A stretch of DNA of 64,000 bases from Sphingomonas_R arantia (GTDB lineage Bacteria > Pseudomonadota > Alphaproteobacteria > Sphingomonadales > Sphingomonadaceae): assembly GCF_042682045.1 (NCBI RefSeq), contig NZ_JBHUGS010000001.1, positions 1,116,001 to 1,180,000 on the forward strand, read 5' to 3'. Each line of letters starts with the position of its first letter. Positions within the stretch are counted from its first letter, which is position 1. Positions 53,537 through 62,640 of the stretch are shown here, piece by piece. The translations under genes were made by a program, and so were the position numbers. The notes under the pieces were generated by a model. The model was not told where the DNA came from, ran no database searches, and worked only from the letters and a program-made list of their open reading frames with translations.

Positions 53537-53702
53537 CCGCAAGCCCCCCTGCGATGCGGCGTTCCCCCTGAACGACCGGCATGCGGTTCAGTAGGAGGGC
53601 GTTGTCGCTGCGGTCAAGGCACGCTTGCGGTTCGAGACTTTATTGTAAGAACCGATGCTTAATGTCTGTCTGGAACGGTTTCTAGGACGGACAACGAAGC
53701 TG

Positions 53703-53731
53703 TAATCGTGTCGTAACATTTGCACCGTCAA
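53703..53731 (-). promoter_or_regulatory. possible promoter of the exported protein-M48 operon
   Basis: On the minus strand TTGACG (53726-53731), 17 bases, CGATTA (53703-53708). The -35 is good, the -10 poor. Confidence 0.3.
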
Positions 53732-53734
53732 GCA

Positions 53735-53772
53735 GATACGGACGTCCCGACTATTGCCGGAACGTCCGTATC
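53735..53772 (-). terminator. hairpin terminator after clpA
   Basis: GATACGGACGT / ACGTCCGTATC form a perfect 11-bp stem, loop of 16 bases with further pairing (CCGG-CCGG-like). It starts 7 bases after the clpA stop. No clear T-run follows. Confidence 0.5.
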
Positions 53773-53778
53773 ATCGAC

Positions 53779-56178
53779 TTACTCGGCTGGCGGCGTTTCT
53801 TCTTCGCCTTCGTCGTCGGTCAGGCCGTCGTCGTCATAGTCCTGGTCCTCGGCGGCTTCCTCGATGCCTTCGGAACCGGCCGTCACCTTCGCCTTGCGCT
53901 TGCGCGGCTTCTTGGGCGGGGCGGCGGTGATTTCGAAGGCGAGGGTGCCGTCCTTGACGTGGACCTTCACCTCGCCGCCGTGGACCAGCTTGCCGAACAG
54001 CAGTTCCTCGGCCAGCGGCTGCTTCACCTTTTCCTGGATCAGACGGCTCATCGGGCGTGCGCCGTAGAGCTTGTCGTAGCCGCGGGTCGTGAGCCAGTCC
54101 TTCGCGTCCTGATCGAGCGAGATATGGACGTGACGGTCGGCCAGCTGGAGTTCCAGCTGGAGGACGAACTTGTCCACCACCCGGCTGATGACCTCGGTCG
54201 GGAGGTAGGAGAAGGGCACGATCGCATCCAGCCGGTTGCGGAATTCCGGCGTGAACATCTTCTTGACCGCTTCCTCGTCCTCGCCTTCGCGGGTCAGCGC
54301 CCCGAAGCCGAGCGATTCACGCGCCATGTCGGACGCACCGGCATTGGTGGTCATGATCAGGATCGTGTTGCGGAAATCGACCGTCTTGCCGTGATGGTCG
54401 GTCAGCTTCCCGTTATCCATGACCTGCAGCAGGATGTTGAACAGGTCGGGATGCGCCTTCTCGATCTCGTCAAGCAGCAGCACGCTGTGCGGATGCTGGT
54501 CGACCGCGTCGGTCAGCAGACCGCCCTGATCGTAGCCGACATAGCCGGGGGGTGCGCCGATCAGCCGGCTGACCGAGTGACGCTCCATATATTCCGACAT
54601 GTCGAAACGCTGCAGCGGGATGCCCATGATCGCCGCCAGCTGGCGCGCGACCTCGGTCTTGCCCACGCCGGTCGGGCCGGAGAACAGGTAGTTGCCAATC
54701 GGCTTGTCCGGATCGCGCAGGCCGGCACGGCTGAGCTTGATCGCGGAGGAGACCAGTTCGATCGCCTTGTCCTGCCCGAACACGACCCGCTTGAGATCAG
54801 TTTCGAGCGTGGCGAGCGCCTTGGTATCGTCGGTTGACACGGACTTCGGTGGGATTCGCGCCATCGTTGCGATGACGGCCTCGATCTCCTTCGGCGTGAT
54901 GACCTTCTTGCGCTTGTCCTCGACCACCAGCATCTGCATCGCGCCGGCTTCGTCGACGACGTCGATCGCCTTGTCGGGCAGCTTGCGGTCGTTGATGTAA
55001 CGTGCCGAGAGCTCGACCGCGGCCTTGATGGCGGCCGGCGTGTACTTGACGTGGTGATGCGCTTCGTAGGCGGAGCGCAGCCCGGTCAGGATCGCGATCG
55101 CATCCTCGATCGTCGGTTCGTTGACGTCGATCTTCTGGAACCGGCGCAGGAGCGCGCGATCCTTTTCGAAGTGGTTGCGGAATTCCTTGTACGTGGTCGA
55201 GCCGATGCAGCGGATCGAACCGCCGGACAGCGCGGGCTTGAGCAGGTTGGACGCGTCCATCGCGCCGCCGCTCGTGGCACCGGCCCCGATCACCGTGTGG
55301 ATCTCGTCGATGAACAGCACGGCATGCGGCAGCTTCTCGAGTTCGGACACGACCTGCTTCAGCCGCTCTTCGAAATCACCGCGGTAGCGCGTGCCGGCGA
55401 GCAGCGCGCCCATGTCGAGCGAGTAGATCACCGCTTCGAGCAGCACCTCCGGCACGTCGCCGTTGATGATCTTCAGCGCCAGGCCTTCCGCGATCGCGGT
55501 CTTGCCGACGCCGGGTTCACCGACATAGAGCGGGTTGTTCTTCGAACGGCGGCACAGGATCTGAACGGTGCGGTCGACCTCCGGACCGCGCCCGATCAAC
55601 GGGTCGATCTTGCCGGTGGCGGCCTTCTCGTTCAGGTTCACGGTGAACTGCTTCAGGGCACTTTCGCCCTTCTTGCCGTCCTTGCCCTGCGGCTTGTCTT
55701 CGTCGGCCCCCTTCACTTCGCGTGCCTCCGTCGGGGAGCCGGCCTTGCCGACGCCGTGGCTGATGAAACTGACCGCATCGAGGCGGTTCATGTCCTGCTG
55801 CTGCAGGAAAAACACGGCGTAGCTCTCGCGCTCGCTGAACAGTGCGACCAAGACGTTGCCGCCGGTCACTTCGTCGCGGCCCGAGGACTGGACGTGGAGG
55901 ATCGCGCGCTGCACGACGCGCTGGAACCCGGACGTGGGCGAGGGATCGGTCTGACCCTCCACCTTCAGCGCATCGAGCTCGGTATCGAGATAGAGGGTGA
56001 CGGCGTCCTTCAGTTCGGACACTTCGACGCCGCACGCCTGCATGACCTTCGACGCATGATCGTCGTCGATCAGCGCGAGCAGCAGATGTTCGAGGGTCGC
56101 ATATTCATGACGGCGGGTGCTGGCGGCGGTCAACGCATTGTGCAGCGTCTGTTCCAGCTCACGGGCGAATGAGGGCAT
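53779..56178 (-). CDS. clpA: ATP-dependent Clp protease ATP-binding subunit ClpA
   Basis: 799 residues. Two AAA+ modules after a Clp N-domain (FARELEQTLHNALTAASTRRHEY): first GEPGVGKTAIAEGLALKI, second FSGPTGVGKTEVARQLA; RFDMSEYMERHSVSRLIGAPPGYVGYDQGG is the Clp signature. Unfolds substrates for ClpP. The last 40 residues are an acidic tail (EDQDYDDDGLTDDEGEEE) preceded by a short basic patch. The adaptor clpS, often just upstream of clpA, is not present here. Confidence 0.97.
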   Translation of the reverse strand: MPSFARELEQTLHNALTAASTRRHEYATLEHLLLALIDDDHASKVMQACGVEVSELKDAVTLYLDTELDALKVEGQTDPSPTSGFQRVVQRAILHVQSSGRDEVTGGNVLVALFSERESYAVFFLQQQDMNRLDAVSFISHGVGKAGSPTEAREVKGADEDKPQGKDGKKGESALKQFTVNLNEKAATGKIDPLIGRGPEVDRTVQILCRRSKNNPLYVGEPGVGKTAIAEGLALKIINGDVPEVLLEAVIYSLDMGALLAGTRYRGDFEERLKQVVSELEKLPHAVLFIDEIHTVIGAGATSGGAMDASNLLKPALSGGSIRCIGSTTYKEFRNHFEKDRALLRRFQKIDVNEPTIEDAIAILTGLRSAYEAHHHVKYTPAAIKAAVELSARYINDRKLPDKAIDVVDEAGAMQMLVVEDKRKKVITPKEIEAVIATMARIPPKSVSTDDTKALATLETDLKRVVFGQDKAIELVSSAIKLSRAGLRDPDKPIGNYLFSGPTGVGKTEVARQLAAIMGIPLQRFDMSEYMERHSVSRLIGAPPGYVGYDQGGLLTDAVDQHPHSVLLLDEIEKAHPDLFNILLQVMDNGKLTDHHGKTVDFRNTILIMTTNAGASDMARESLGFGALTREGEDEEAVKKMFTPEFRNRLDAIVPFSYLPTEVISRVVDKFVLQLELQLADRHVHISLDQDAKDWLTTRGYDKLYGARPMSRLIQEKVKQPLAEELLFGKLVHGGEVKVHVKDGTLAFEITAAPPKKPRKRKAKVTAGSEGIEEAAEDQDYDDDGLTDDEGEEETPPAE

Positions 56179-56225
56179 GGATTTCTACTCCTTCGGGATC
56201 GTCAAGGGACCATCCCGTCTGTTGG

Positions 56226-56254
56226 ATATGTCGTGTGCCGCGAGCCGCGATCAA
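56226..56254 (-). promoter_or_regulatory. promoter candidate for clpA
   Basis: On the minus strand TTGATC (56249-56254), 17 bases, ACATAT (56226-56231). It is preceded by CC, giving CCTTGATC, so a heat-shock (RpoH-type) start is possible as well as sigma-70. Confidence 0.35.
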
Positions 56255-56310
56255 GGAGGTGACGGACGCCCGATGACACCCCATATTATGGCATAGCGAG
56301 CGGCCGGGGG

Positions 56311-56508
56311 TCATGTCCGGAACAGCGCATCGGCCGCAGCGCGGCGCGCCTCGGCCCGGACGGTGTGCGCGCGGGTGCGTTCGACCTCCGCTTCCAGCGC
56401 GGCGATCCGTGCGGCGAGCTCGGCAAGCGACAGCGGATCGAGATCCTGCCGGGCGAGCGCCACCAGCGGATCGTCGTGCCGTTTCGGAAATGTTTCTTCC
56501 GACTCCAT
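56311..56508 (-). CDS. DUF1192 family small protein
   Basis: 65 residues from ATG at 56506-56508. The sequence DDPLVALARQDLDPLSLAELAARIAALEAEVERTRAH is the signature of DUF1192, a short alphaproteobacterial helical protein that ends in a coiled coil. Function unknown. It is divergent from the quinone oxidoreductase gene, the usual neighbour of this family, and lies 132 bases before clpA. Confidence 0.88.
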   Translation of the reverse strand: MESEETFPKRHDDPLVALARQDLDPLSLAELAARIAALEAEVERTRAHTVRAEARRAAADALFRT

Positions 56509-56589
56509 GAACGGCAGCGTTGACCGCGCCGCCCCCCAAGTCAATAAACCGCTCGGCCCGGGGGGGTGTTTCGCTTGGGAGAGACCGAC

Positions 56590-57591
56590 TTGGCCGCATT
56601 GCCCGACAGCATGACCGCGATCGACCCGGAGGGTGCCGGCGGACCGGAAGTTCTGGTGCCGGTGACGCGCCCGTTGCCCGTGCCGGGTGAGGGCGAGGTG
56701 CTTGTGCGGATCGCGGCGGCCGGCGTGAACCGGCCGGACCTGATGCAGCGCGCGGGGGCCTATCCGCCGCCGCCGGGTGCCTCGTCGATCCCGGGGCTGG
56801 AGATTTCGGGCATTGTCGTCGGGCTGGGCGAGGGCACGACGGGCGCGATGCTGGGGCAGCCGGTGTGTGCGCTGCTGTCCGGCGGCGGCTATGCCGAATA
56901 TGTCGCGGTGCCGGCGGGGCAGTGCCTGACCGTGCCGGCGGCGCTCAGCATGGTGGAGGCCGCGGCGATGCCGGAGACGCTGTTCACCGTGTGGACCAAC
57001 TTGTTCGAGCGTGCCTATGCCGCGGAGGGCGACACCGTGCTGGTCCATGGGGGCACGAGCGGGATCGGGACGATGGCGATCATGCTGGGGCGGCTGTTCG
57101 GGCTGACCGTGATCGTGACCGCGGGATCGGACGCGAAGTGCGCGCGGGCGATGGAGATCGGCGCGGCGCATGCGATCAACTACAAGACCGACGATTATGT
57201 CGAGGTGGTGAAGCGGTTGACCGACGGGCGCGGCGTGGACGTTGTGCTCGACATGATCGGGGGCGATTATTTCGCGCGTAATTTGAAGTGCCTGGCGGAC
57301 GACGGGCGGCATGTGTCGATCGCGTCGCAGCGCGGGGGCGAAGCGACGTTCCAGATCTTCGACGTGATGCGGCGCCGCTTGACGCTGACCGGATCGACGC
57401 TGCGCGCGCGGAGTACGGAGTTCAAGACGCTGGTGGCGGACGAGATCGACCGGCAGGTGTGGCCGCATGTGCGCGAGGGGCGGTTGAAGCCGATCATCGA
57501 CCGGACGTTTGCGCTGCGCGAGGCAGCGGCGGCGCATGCTTATCTCGAGGCGGGGGATCATGTTGGGAAGGTCGTGTTGACGGTGGAGTGA
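56590..57591 (+). CDS. NAD(P)H-quinone oxidoreductase (zeta-crystallin/PIG3 type)
   Basis: 333 residues from TTG at 56590, eight bases after GGGAG; ATG at 56611 (MTAIDPEGAGG) is an alternative. Zinc-free medium-chain dehydrogenase: AAAGVNRPDLMQRAGAYPPP, PGLEISGIVVGLGEGTTG, VLVHGGTSGIGTMAIMLGRLFG (NADPH-binding), GVDVVLDMIGGDY. Reduces quinones by one-electron transfer and is a detoxification enzyme in relatives. Hairpin terminator follows at 57599. Confidence 0.92.
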   Translation: MAALPDSMTAIDPEGAGGPEVLVPVTRPLPVPGEGEVLVRIAAAGVNRPDLMQRAGAYPPPPGASSIPGLEISGIVVGLGEGTTGAMLGQPVCALLSGGGYAEYVAVPAGQCLTVPAALSMVEAAAMPETLFTVWTNLFERAYAAEGDTVLVHGGTSGIGTMAIMLGRLFGLTVIVTAGSDAKCARAMEIGAAHAINYKTDDYVEVVKRLTDGRGVDVVLDMIGGDYFARNLKCLADDGRHVSIASQRGGEATFQIFDVMRRRLTLTGSTLRARSTEFKTLVADEIDRQVWPHVREGRLKPIIDRTFALREAAAAHAYLEAGDHVGKVVLTVE

Positions 57592-57598
57592 CGCGGCG

Positions 57599-57620
57599 CC
57601 CTCCCCCCACCGGGGGAGGG
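57599..57620 (+). terminator. hairpin terminator after the quinone oxidoreductase gene
   Basis: CCCTCCCCC / GGGGGAGGG, 9 bp, 4-base loop, followed by CTTT. Related to the family E repeats. Confidence 0.55.
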
Positions 57621-57715
57621 CTTTAGAAGAACTTGCTGTGTCCATAGGCGTAGCGGCTGGACAAATACGGTCCCCTGCCTAAACCCCGCCGCAACTTTGG
57701 AACGGAGCGGACAGC

Positions 57716-58798
57716 ATGGGCTATCGGATCGTCGTCGCGGGTGCGACGGGCAATGTCGGGCGGGAAATGCTCAACATCCTGGCGGAACGCGAATTCCCGA
57801 TCGACGAGATCGCGGTGCTGGCGTCGTCGCGCAGCCAGGGCGACATGGTCGATTTCGGCGACACGGACCGCCAGCTGAAGGTCCAGAACATCGAATATTT
57901 CGACTGGACCGGATGGGACATCGCGCTGTTCGCGATCGGATCCGAGGCGACCGCGGTCTATGCGCCGAAGGCCGCCGCGGCCGGTTGCGTCGTGATCGAC
58001 AACAGCTCGCTCTACCGCATGGACCCGGACGTGCCGCTGATCGTGCCGGAGGTGAACCCCGACGCGATCGACGGCTACACGCGCCGCAACATCATCGCCA
58101 ACCCGAACTGTTCGACCGCGCAGATGGTGGTCGCGCTGAAGCCGCTGCACGATGCCGCGACGATCAAGCGCGTCGTGGTGTCGACGTACCAGTCAGTGTC
58201 GGGCGCGGGCAAGCAGGGGATGGACGAGCTGTTCGAGCAGAGCCGCAACATCTTCGTCGGCGACCCGGCCGAGCCGCGGCTGTTCACCAAGCAGATCGCG
58301 TTCAACGTGATCCCGCACATCGATGTCTTCCTGGACGATGGTTTCACCAAGGAAGAGTGGAAGATGGTCGTCGAAACCAAGAAGATCATGGGGCCGAAGA
58401 TCAAGATCGTCGCGACCTGTGTGCGCGTGCCGGTTTTCGTCGGCCATTCGGAGGCGATCGCGATCGAGTTCGAGAACGAAATTTCGGCGGTCGAGGCGCA
58501 GAACATCCTGCGCGAGGCGCCGGGCATCATGCTGATCGATAAGCGCGAGGACGGCGGATACATAACGCCGGTCGAGTGCGTCGGCGAATTCGCGACGTTC
58601 GTCAGCCGGGTGCGCGAGGATCCGACCGTCGAGAACGGCCTGATCCTGTGGTGCGTCAGCGACAACCTGCGCAAGGGGGCCGCGCTGAACGCGGTGCAGA
58701 TCGCGGAACTGCTCGGCCGGCGCCACCTCAAGAAGGGCGACATGATCGAGGACGGCGCGATCCCGGACGATGGCACGGACGATAACGCGGACGATTGA
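57716..58798 (+). CDS. asd: aspartate-semialdehyde dehydrogenase
   Basis: 360 residues. Reduces aspartyl phosphate to aspartate semialdehyde on the way to Lys, Met, Thr and diaminopimelate. N-terminal GYRIVVAGATGNVGREML, active-site NPNCSTAQMV with the catalytic Cys, and CVRVPVFVGHSEAIAIEFE. The C-terminus carries an unusual acidic extension (GDMIEDGAIPDDGTDDNADD) of about 20 residues. ATG preceded by GGAGCGG. Overlaps no gene; the GFA gene starts 12 bases downstream. Confidence 0.97.
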   Translation: MGYRIVVAGATGNVGREMLNILAEREFPIDEIAVLASSRSQGDMVDFGDTDRQLKVQNIEYFDWTGWDIALFAIGSEATAVYAPKAAAAGCVVIDNSSLYRMDPDVPLIVPEVNPDAIDGYTRRNIIANPNCSTAQMVVALKPLHDAATIKRVVVSTYQSVSGAGKQGMDELFEQSRNIFVGDPAEPRLFTKQIAFNVIPHIDVFLDDGFTKEEWKMVVETKKIMGPKIKIVATCVRVPVFVGHSEAIAIEFENEISAVEAQNILREAPGIMLIDKREDGGYITPVECVGEFATFVSRVREDPTVENGLILWCVSDNLRKGAALNAVQIAELLGRRHLKKGDMIEDGAIPDDGTDDNADD

Positions 58799-58809
58799 GG
58801 AGCGCCGGC

Positions 58810-59265
58810 GTGGCCGAGGGGCTGACCGGCGGGTGCCAGTGCGGGGCGGTCCGGTATCTGATCGTCGGGCCGACGCCGCCGTGCCACGCCTGCCATTGTC
58901 GCGAGTGTCAGAAGCAGTCGGCGAGCGCGTTCGGGCTGTCGCTGACGGCGGCGCGGCAGGCGTTCTCGGTGACCGGGCCGGTGCGGCGCTGGGACCGGCC
59001 GAACGATCTGGGCGCGCGGACGACGTGCGTGTTCTGCGTCGAATGCGGGACGCGCGTGTTCCATATCGACAGCCTGACGCCCGACCGGGTGAGCGTGAAG
59101 GGCGGGTCGCTGGACGACATCACGCTGGCGGTGCCGAGCGCGCATATCTGGGTGTCGCGGAAGCTGGACTGGGTGTTGCTCGATCCGGCGGTGCCGACGC
59201 ATGCGACACAGCCGGATGATATGGCGGCGTGGCGGGCGGGGTTTTCGAGCGGGTGTTGCACCTAG
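58810..59265 (+). CDS. GFA family protein (glutathione-dependent formaldehyde-activating-like)
   Basis: 151 residues from GTG at 58810, with GAGGAG spaced correctly upstream. Zinc-binding GFA/CENP-V fold: GGCQCGAVRY, CHACHCRECQKQSASAFG, CVFCVECGTRVFH give the conserved Cys pairs. Family members bind glutathione adducts; most are untested and the formaldehyde role is doubtful outside Gfa. The stop TAG is supplied by the first bases of repeat family C (59261-59288). Confidence 0.9.
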   Translation: MAEGLTGGCQCGAVRYLIVGPTPPCHACHCRECQKQSASAFGLSLTAARQAFSVTGPVRRWDRPNDLGARTTCVFCVECGTRVFHIDSLTPDRVSVKGGSLDDITLAVPSAHIWVSRKLDWVLLDPAVPTHATQPDDMAAWRAGFSSGCCT

Positions 59266-59288
59266 GCCCCGGCCTGCGCCGGGGAACG
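59261..59288. repeat. repeat family C, copy 2 (overlaps the GFA stop codon)
   Basis: Identical over 28 bases to 10982-11009 (CCTAGGCCCCGGCCTGCGCC then GGGGAACG). The TAG inside it is the GFA stop codon. Confidence 0.9.
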
Positions 59289-59337
59289 GATGAGGGGCGC
59301 GGTGGCTTGATGGTCGTTGCGGGAGCGGAGGTTTTGG

Positions 59338-60090
59338 GTGACCACGATGCATGAGTATAGCGCGCCGGACGGGGTGCGGCTGGTGTGGCACGAGGTCGGT
59401 GAGGGGCGGCCGATCGTGCTGATCCATGGGCTGTTCTCGTCCGCCGACACGAACTGGATCAAGTTCGGCCATGCCAAGCGGATCGCGGCGCTGGGGCGGC
59501 GGGTGATCATGCCGGACCTGCGCGCGCATGGAGAAAGCGACCGGCCGCACGATGCCGCGGCCTATCCGCCGGACGTGCTGGCGGACGACGGCGAGGCGTT
59601 GATCGCGCATCTTGGGCTGACCGATTACGATCTCGGTGGATACTCACTCGGCGCGCGGACGGTGGTGCGGATGCTGGTGCGTGGGGCTCGCCCGGGTCGG
59701 GTGATCCTGTCGGGCATGGGGCTGGAAGGGTTGCTCGATACGGGCGACCGGGCGGCGCATTTCCGGCGTATCCTGACCGGTCTGGGCACGTTCGAGCGCG
59801 GCACGCCGGAATGGATGGCGGAGGCGTTTCTCAAGACGAGCGGCGGCGATCCGAAGGCGCTGCTGCCGCTGCTGGGAAGCTTCGTCGATACCACGCGGGC
59901 CGAGATCGCGGCAATAGACCAGCCTGTGCTGGTGATGTCCGGCGCGGAGGATTCGGACAACGGGTCGTCCGAGGCCGTGGCGGAACTGTTGCCGCAGGGA
60001 GCGTATGTGGCGGTGCCGGGGAATCACATGAGCGCGGTGGTGAAGCCGGAGCTCGGGCGCGCGATGGCGGATTGGCTTGGGGTGGCTTGA
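59338..60090 (+). CDS. alpha/beta-fold hydrolase
   Basis: 250 residues from GTG at 59338 (GGAGG seven bases upstream); ATG at 59347 possible. Canonical alpha/beta hydrolase: oxyanion region VLIHGLFSS, nucleophile elbow GGYSLGAR (Ser), and His late in GNHMSAVV, with Asp in VMSGAEDSDN. Substrate cannot be told. No signal peptide. Confidence 0.9.
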   Translation: MTTMHEYSAPDGVRLVWHEVGEGRPIVLIHGLFSSADTNWIKFGHAKRIAALGRRVIMPDLRAHGESDRPHDAAAYPPDVLADDGEALIAHLGLTDYDLGGYSLGARTVVRMLVRGARPGRVILSGMGLEGLLDTGDRAAHFRRILTGLGTFERGTPEWMAEAFLKTSGGDPKALLPLLGSFVDTTRAEIAAIDQPVLVMSGAEDSDNGSSEAVAELLPQGAYVAVPGNHMSAVVKPELGRAMADWLGVA

Positions 60091-60227
60091 GATCTCGGTC
60101 CGCCGCCTGGACCGGACCGGACGGGTCAGGACCCATCATCGCTCGAGCCAGTGTGGCGGACGGAGCGATCACGGATCCCAGTGTCAGCCGCGGTGACCAA
60201 GCGCGGTTCGCGCGGGCTGCGATCCGG

Positions 60228-60509
60228 TCAGACGATCTTCGCCGTTGCGCCGGTCGCGAACCAATACACGTCGTCCACGCTCAGCAAGCTGCGCCAGAAC
60301 GAGTTCTTCTGACCATATTTGAAGTTGACGATCGCGTTCGCGCCATCGGCCCGCGCCTGGTCGACCATCACGTCCTTGATGTTGTCCAGGCTCTTCAGCT
60401 GGCTTTGCGAGAACCAGCCGTCGATTTTAGTATCGAGCTGCCGCATCGGCACGACACCGGGCGGGCACCCTTCGATGAAGGCGATGCCTTTGTATTCGGC
60501 CCGGTACAT
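60228..60509 (-). CDS. small conserved protein, unknown function
   Basis: 93 residues from ATG at 60507-60509, overlapping the DUF4177 gene by one base (TAATG). YRAEYKGIAFIEGCPPGVVPMRQLDTKID then SLDNIKDVMVDQARADGANAIVNFKYGQK, an alpha/beta pattern reminiscent of YbjQ-like small proteins. No family I can name with confidence. Confidence 0.65.
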   Translation of the reverse strand: MYRAEYKGIAFIEGCPPGVVPMRQLDTKIDGWFSQSQLKSLDNIKDVMVDQARADGANAIVNFKYGQKNSFWRSLLSVDDVYWFATGATAKIV

Positions 60510-60700
60510 TACTTGTCCCGCTCGAACACGACAATCAGCTCTTCGCGGTTTCCACCGATGCCGGGGATCGATGCGGTCGCGACGCTGATGACTTCCCAGC
60601 CCTGTGCGGCATAGGCGTTCAGACCTTGCTCCAGGGATTCGGGGTCGAACTTCCGACTGAACCATTTGTCCTTTTGCGACATGACCTTGTATTCTTTCAC
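60509..60700 (-). CDS. DUF4177 family small protein
   Basis: 63 residues from GTG at 60698-60700, seven bases after GGGGAG. KEYKVMSQKDKWFSRKFDPE then LEQGLNAYAAQGWEVISVATASIPG and EELIVVFERDK; the QGWEVISVA-type core is the hallmark of DUF4177. Function unknown. Operon with the 93-residue protein. Divergent from argS. Confidence 0.8.
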   Translation of the reverse strand: MKEYKVMSQKDKWFSRKFDPESLEQGLNAYAAQGWEVISVATASIPGIGGNREELIVVFERDK

Positions 60701-60912
60701 GCCTTGTCTCCCCCAGCGAATTGGTCTCGAACAACCGAATCGCAAATTAAGGCTAATCGACTGAGTGTAGTCCGGAAACCCGGCTAGCAGGAGAATTCGA
60801 ACCGTTTCGAACTGGATCGTCTTGCCCTGGGGATCGGATACCGCGCCCGGTTTCCGAACCGTGCGACTTCCCCTATGACCGTGCGTCCCTTCTGCAACGC
60901 CCGGAAATCGCC

Positions 60913-62640
60913 TTGAGTCTCTATGCCCGTTTCGCCGCTGCGATCGATATCGTTCTGGATACGCTGGAGGCCGAGGGTGCGCTGCCGGCGGGGTTGAACC
61001 GGGCGAGCATCGCCGTCGAGCCGCCGCGCGACGCGAGCCATGGCGATCTGGCGACCAATGCCGCGATGGTGCTGGCCAAGCCGGCCAAGACCAATCCACG
61101 TGCGCTGGCGGCGCTGATCCAGCCGAAGCTGGCGGAGATGCCGGGCGTGACGGCGGTCGAAATCGCCGGACCTGGGTTCCTGAATCTGCGGCTGGACCCG
61201 GAACAATGGCGCGACGAGATGCGGACCATTTTCGCGGAGGGCGCGGATTACGGCCGGTCCACGCAGGGCAACGCCGTGCGGGTGAACGTGGAATATGTTT
61301 CCGCGAACCCGACCGGGCCGATGCATATGGGGCATTGCCGCGGGGCGGTGGTCGGCGACGCGCTGGCCAGCCTGCTGGAATATGCCGGGCATCCGGTGAC
61401 ACGCGAATATTATGTCAACGATGCGGGCAGCCAGGTCGAGACGCTCGGGCGGTCGGCGCATCTGCGCTACCGGGAGGCGCTGGGCGAGACGGTGACGATT
61501 CCGGAGGGGCTGTATCCGGGCGACTATCTGAAGCCGGTCGGGGCGATGCTCGCGGCCGAATATGGCGATCGTTATGTCGGCGCGGCGGAGGCGGAGTGGC
61601 TGCCGCTGTTCCGCGCGCGGACGGTGGCGGCGATGATGGACATGATCCGCGCCGACCTGGCGCTGCTCGGCATCGAACACGATGTGTTTTCGTCCGAGGC
61701 GAAGGTGCAGTCGGACGGCAAGGTCGTGGCCGCGATCGACAAGCTGCGCGCCGACGGGCTGATCTACGAAGGCGTGCTGGAAGCGCCGAAGGGCGAGGCG
61801 GCGGACGACTGGGAACCGGTCGAGATGACGCTGTTCCGCGCCACGAAGTTCGGCGACGACAGCGACCGGCCGGTGCGCAAGGCGGATGGCGGGTATACCT
61901 ATTTCGGCAACGACCTGGCCTATCATGCGCAGAAGGCGGAGACGGCGGACCTGCTGGTCGACATCTGGGGTGCGGACCATGGCGGCACGGTGAAGCGCGT
62001 CCAGGCGGCGGTGCAGGCGCTGACCGCCGGGCGGGTGCCGCTCGACATCAAGCTGGTCCAGATGGTGCGGCTGCTGCGCGACGGCGAGCCGGTGAAGATG
62101 TCGAAGCGCTCTGGCAGCTTCGTAACTCTGGCCGATGTGGTCGAGGAGGTCGGGCGCGACGTGGTGCGGTTCACGATGCTGACGCGCCGTGCCGATGCGC
62201 AGATGGATTTCGACTTCGCCAAGGTGGTCGAGGCGTCGAAAGAGAATCCGGTCTTCTACGTACAATATGCCCATGCCCGGATCCGCTCACTCGGCCGCAA
62301 GGCGGTCGAGGCGGGGATCGACGTGGCGGCACCGGCGGATCTGGGGAAGCTGGACGCGGAAGAGTTGGCGCTCGTCCGGCTCGCGGCGCAGTTTCCGCGG
62401 ATCATCGAGGCGGCGGCGGCAACTCGCGAGCCGCACCGGGTGGCGTTCTACCTGGCCGATCTGGCGGGGGCGTTCCATGCGTTGTGGAACCGCGGAAACG
62501 ACGATCCGGAGCGGAGATTTTTGCTCGTTAACGACACTGAAACGACGCTTGCGCGATTGTCGCTCGCGAATGCCGTCGGGCAGATCGTCCGCAATGGCCT
62601 GGCCGTGATGGGTGTCGCGGCCGCCGAGGAGATGCACTGA
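60913..62640 (+). CDS. argS: arginyl-tRNA synthetase
   Basis: 575 residues from TTG at 60913; no better start matches the family beginning. Class I synthetase that charges tRNA-Arg. HIGH-type motif in SANPTGPMHMGHCRGAVVGD, KMSKS-type motif KMSKRSGSF, Arg-binding YVNDAGSQVE, and the anticodon-binding helical domain at the C-terminus. Ends four residues past AAAEEMH and overlaps the SPOR gene by one base (TGATG). Confidence 0.97.
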   Translation: MSLYARFAAAIDIVLDTLEAEGALPAGLNRASIAVEPPRDASHGDLATNAAMVLAKPAKTNPRALAALIQPKLAEMPGVTAVEIAGPGFLNLRLDPEQWRDEMRTIFAEGADYGRSTQGNAVRVNVEYVSANPTGPMHMGHCRGAVVGDALASLLEYAGHPVTREYYVNDAGSQVETLGRSAHLRYREALGETVTIPEGLYPGDYLKPVGAMLAAEYGDRYVGAAEAEWLPLFRARTVAAMMDMIRADLALLGIEHDVFSSEAKVQSDGKVVAAIDKLRADGLIYEGVLEAPKGEAADDWEPVEMTLFRATKFGDDSDRPVRKADGGYTYFGNDLAYHAQKAETADLLVDIWGADHGGTVKRVQAAVQALTAGRVPLDIKLVQMVRLLRDGEPVKMSKRSGSFVTLADVVEEVGRDVVRFTMLTRRADAQMDFDFAKVVEASKENPVFYVQYAHARIRSLGRKAVEAGIDVAAPADLGKLDAEELALVRLAAQFPRIIEAAAATREPHRVAFYLADLAGAFHALWNRGNDDPERRFLLVNDTETTLARLSLANAVGQIVRNGLAVMGVAAAEEMH

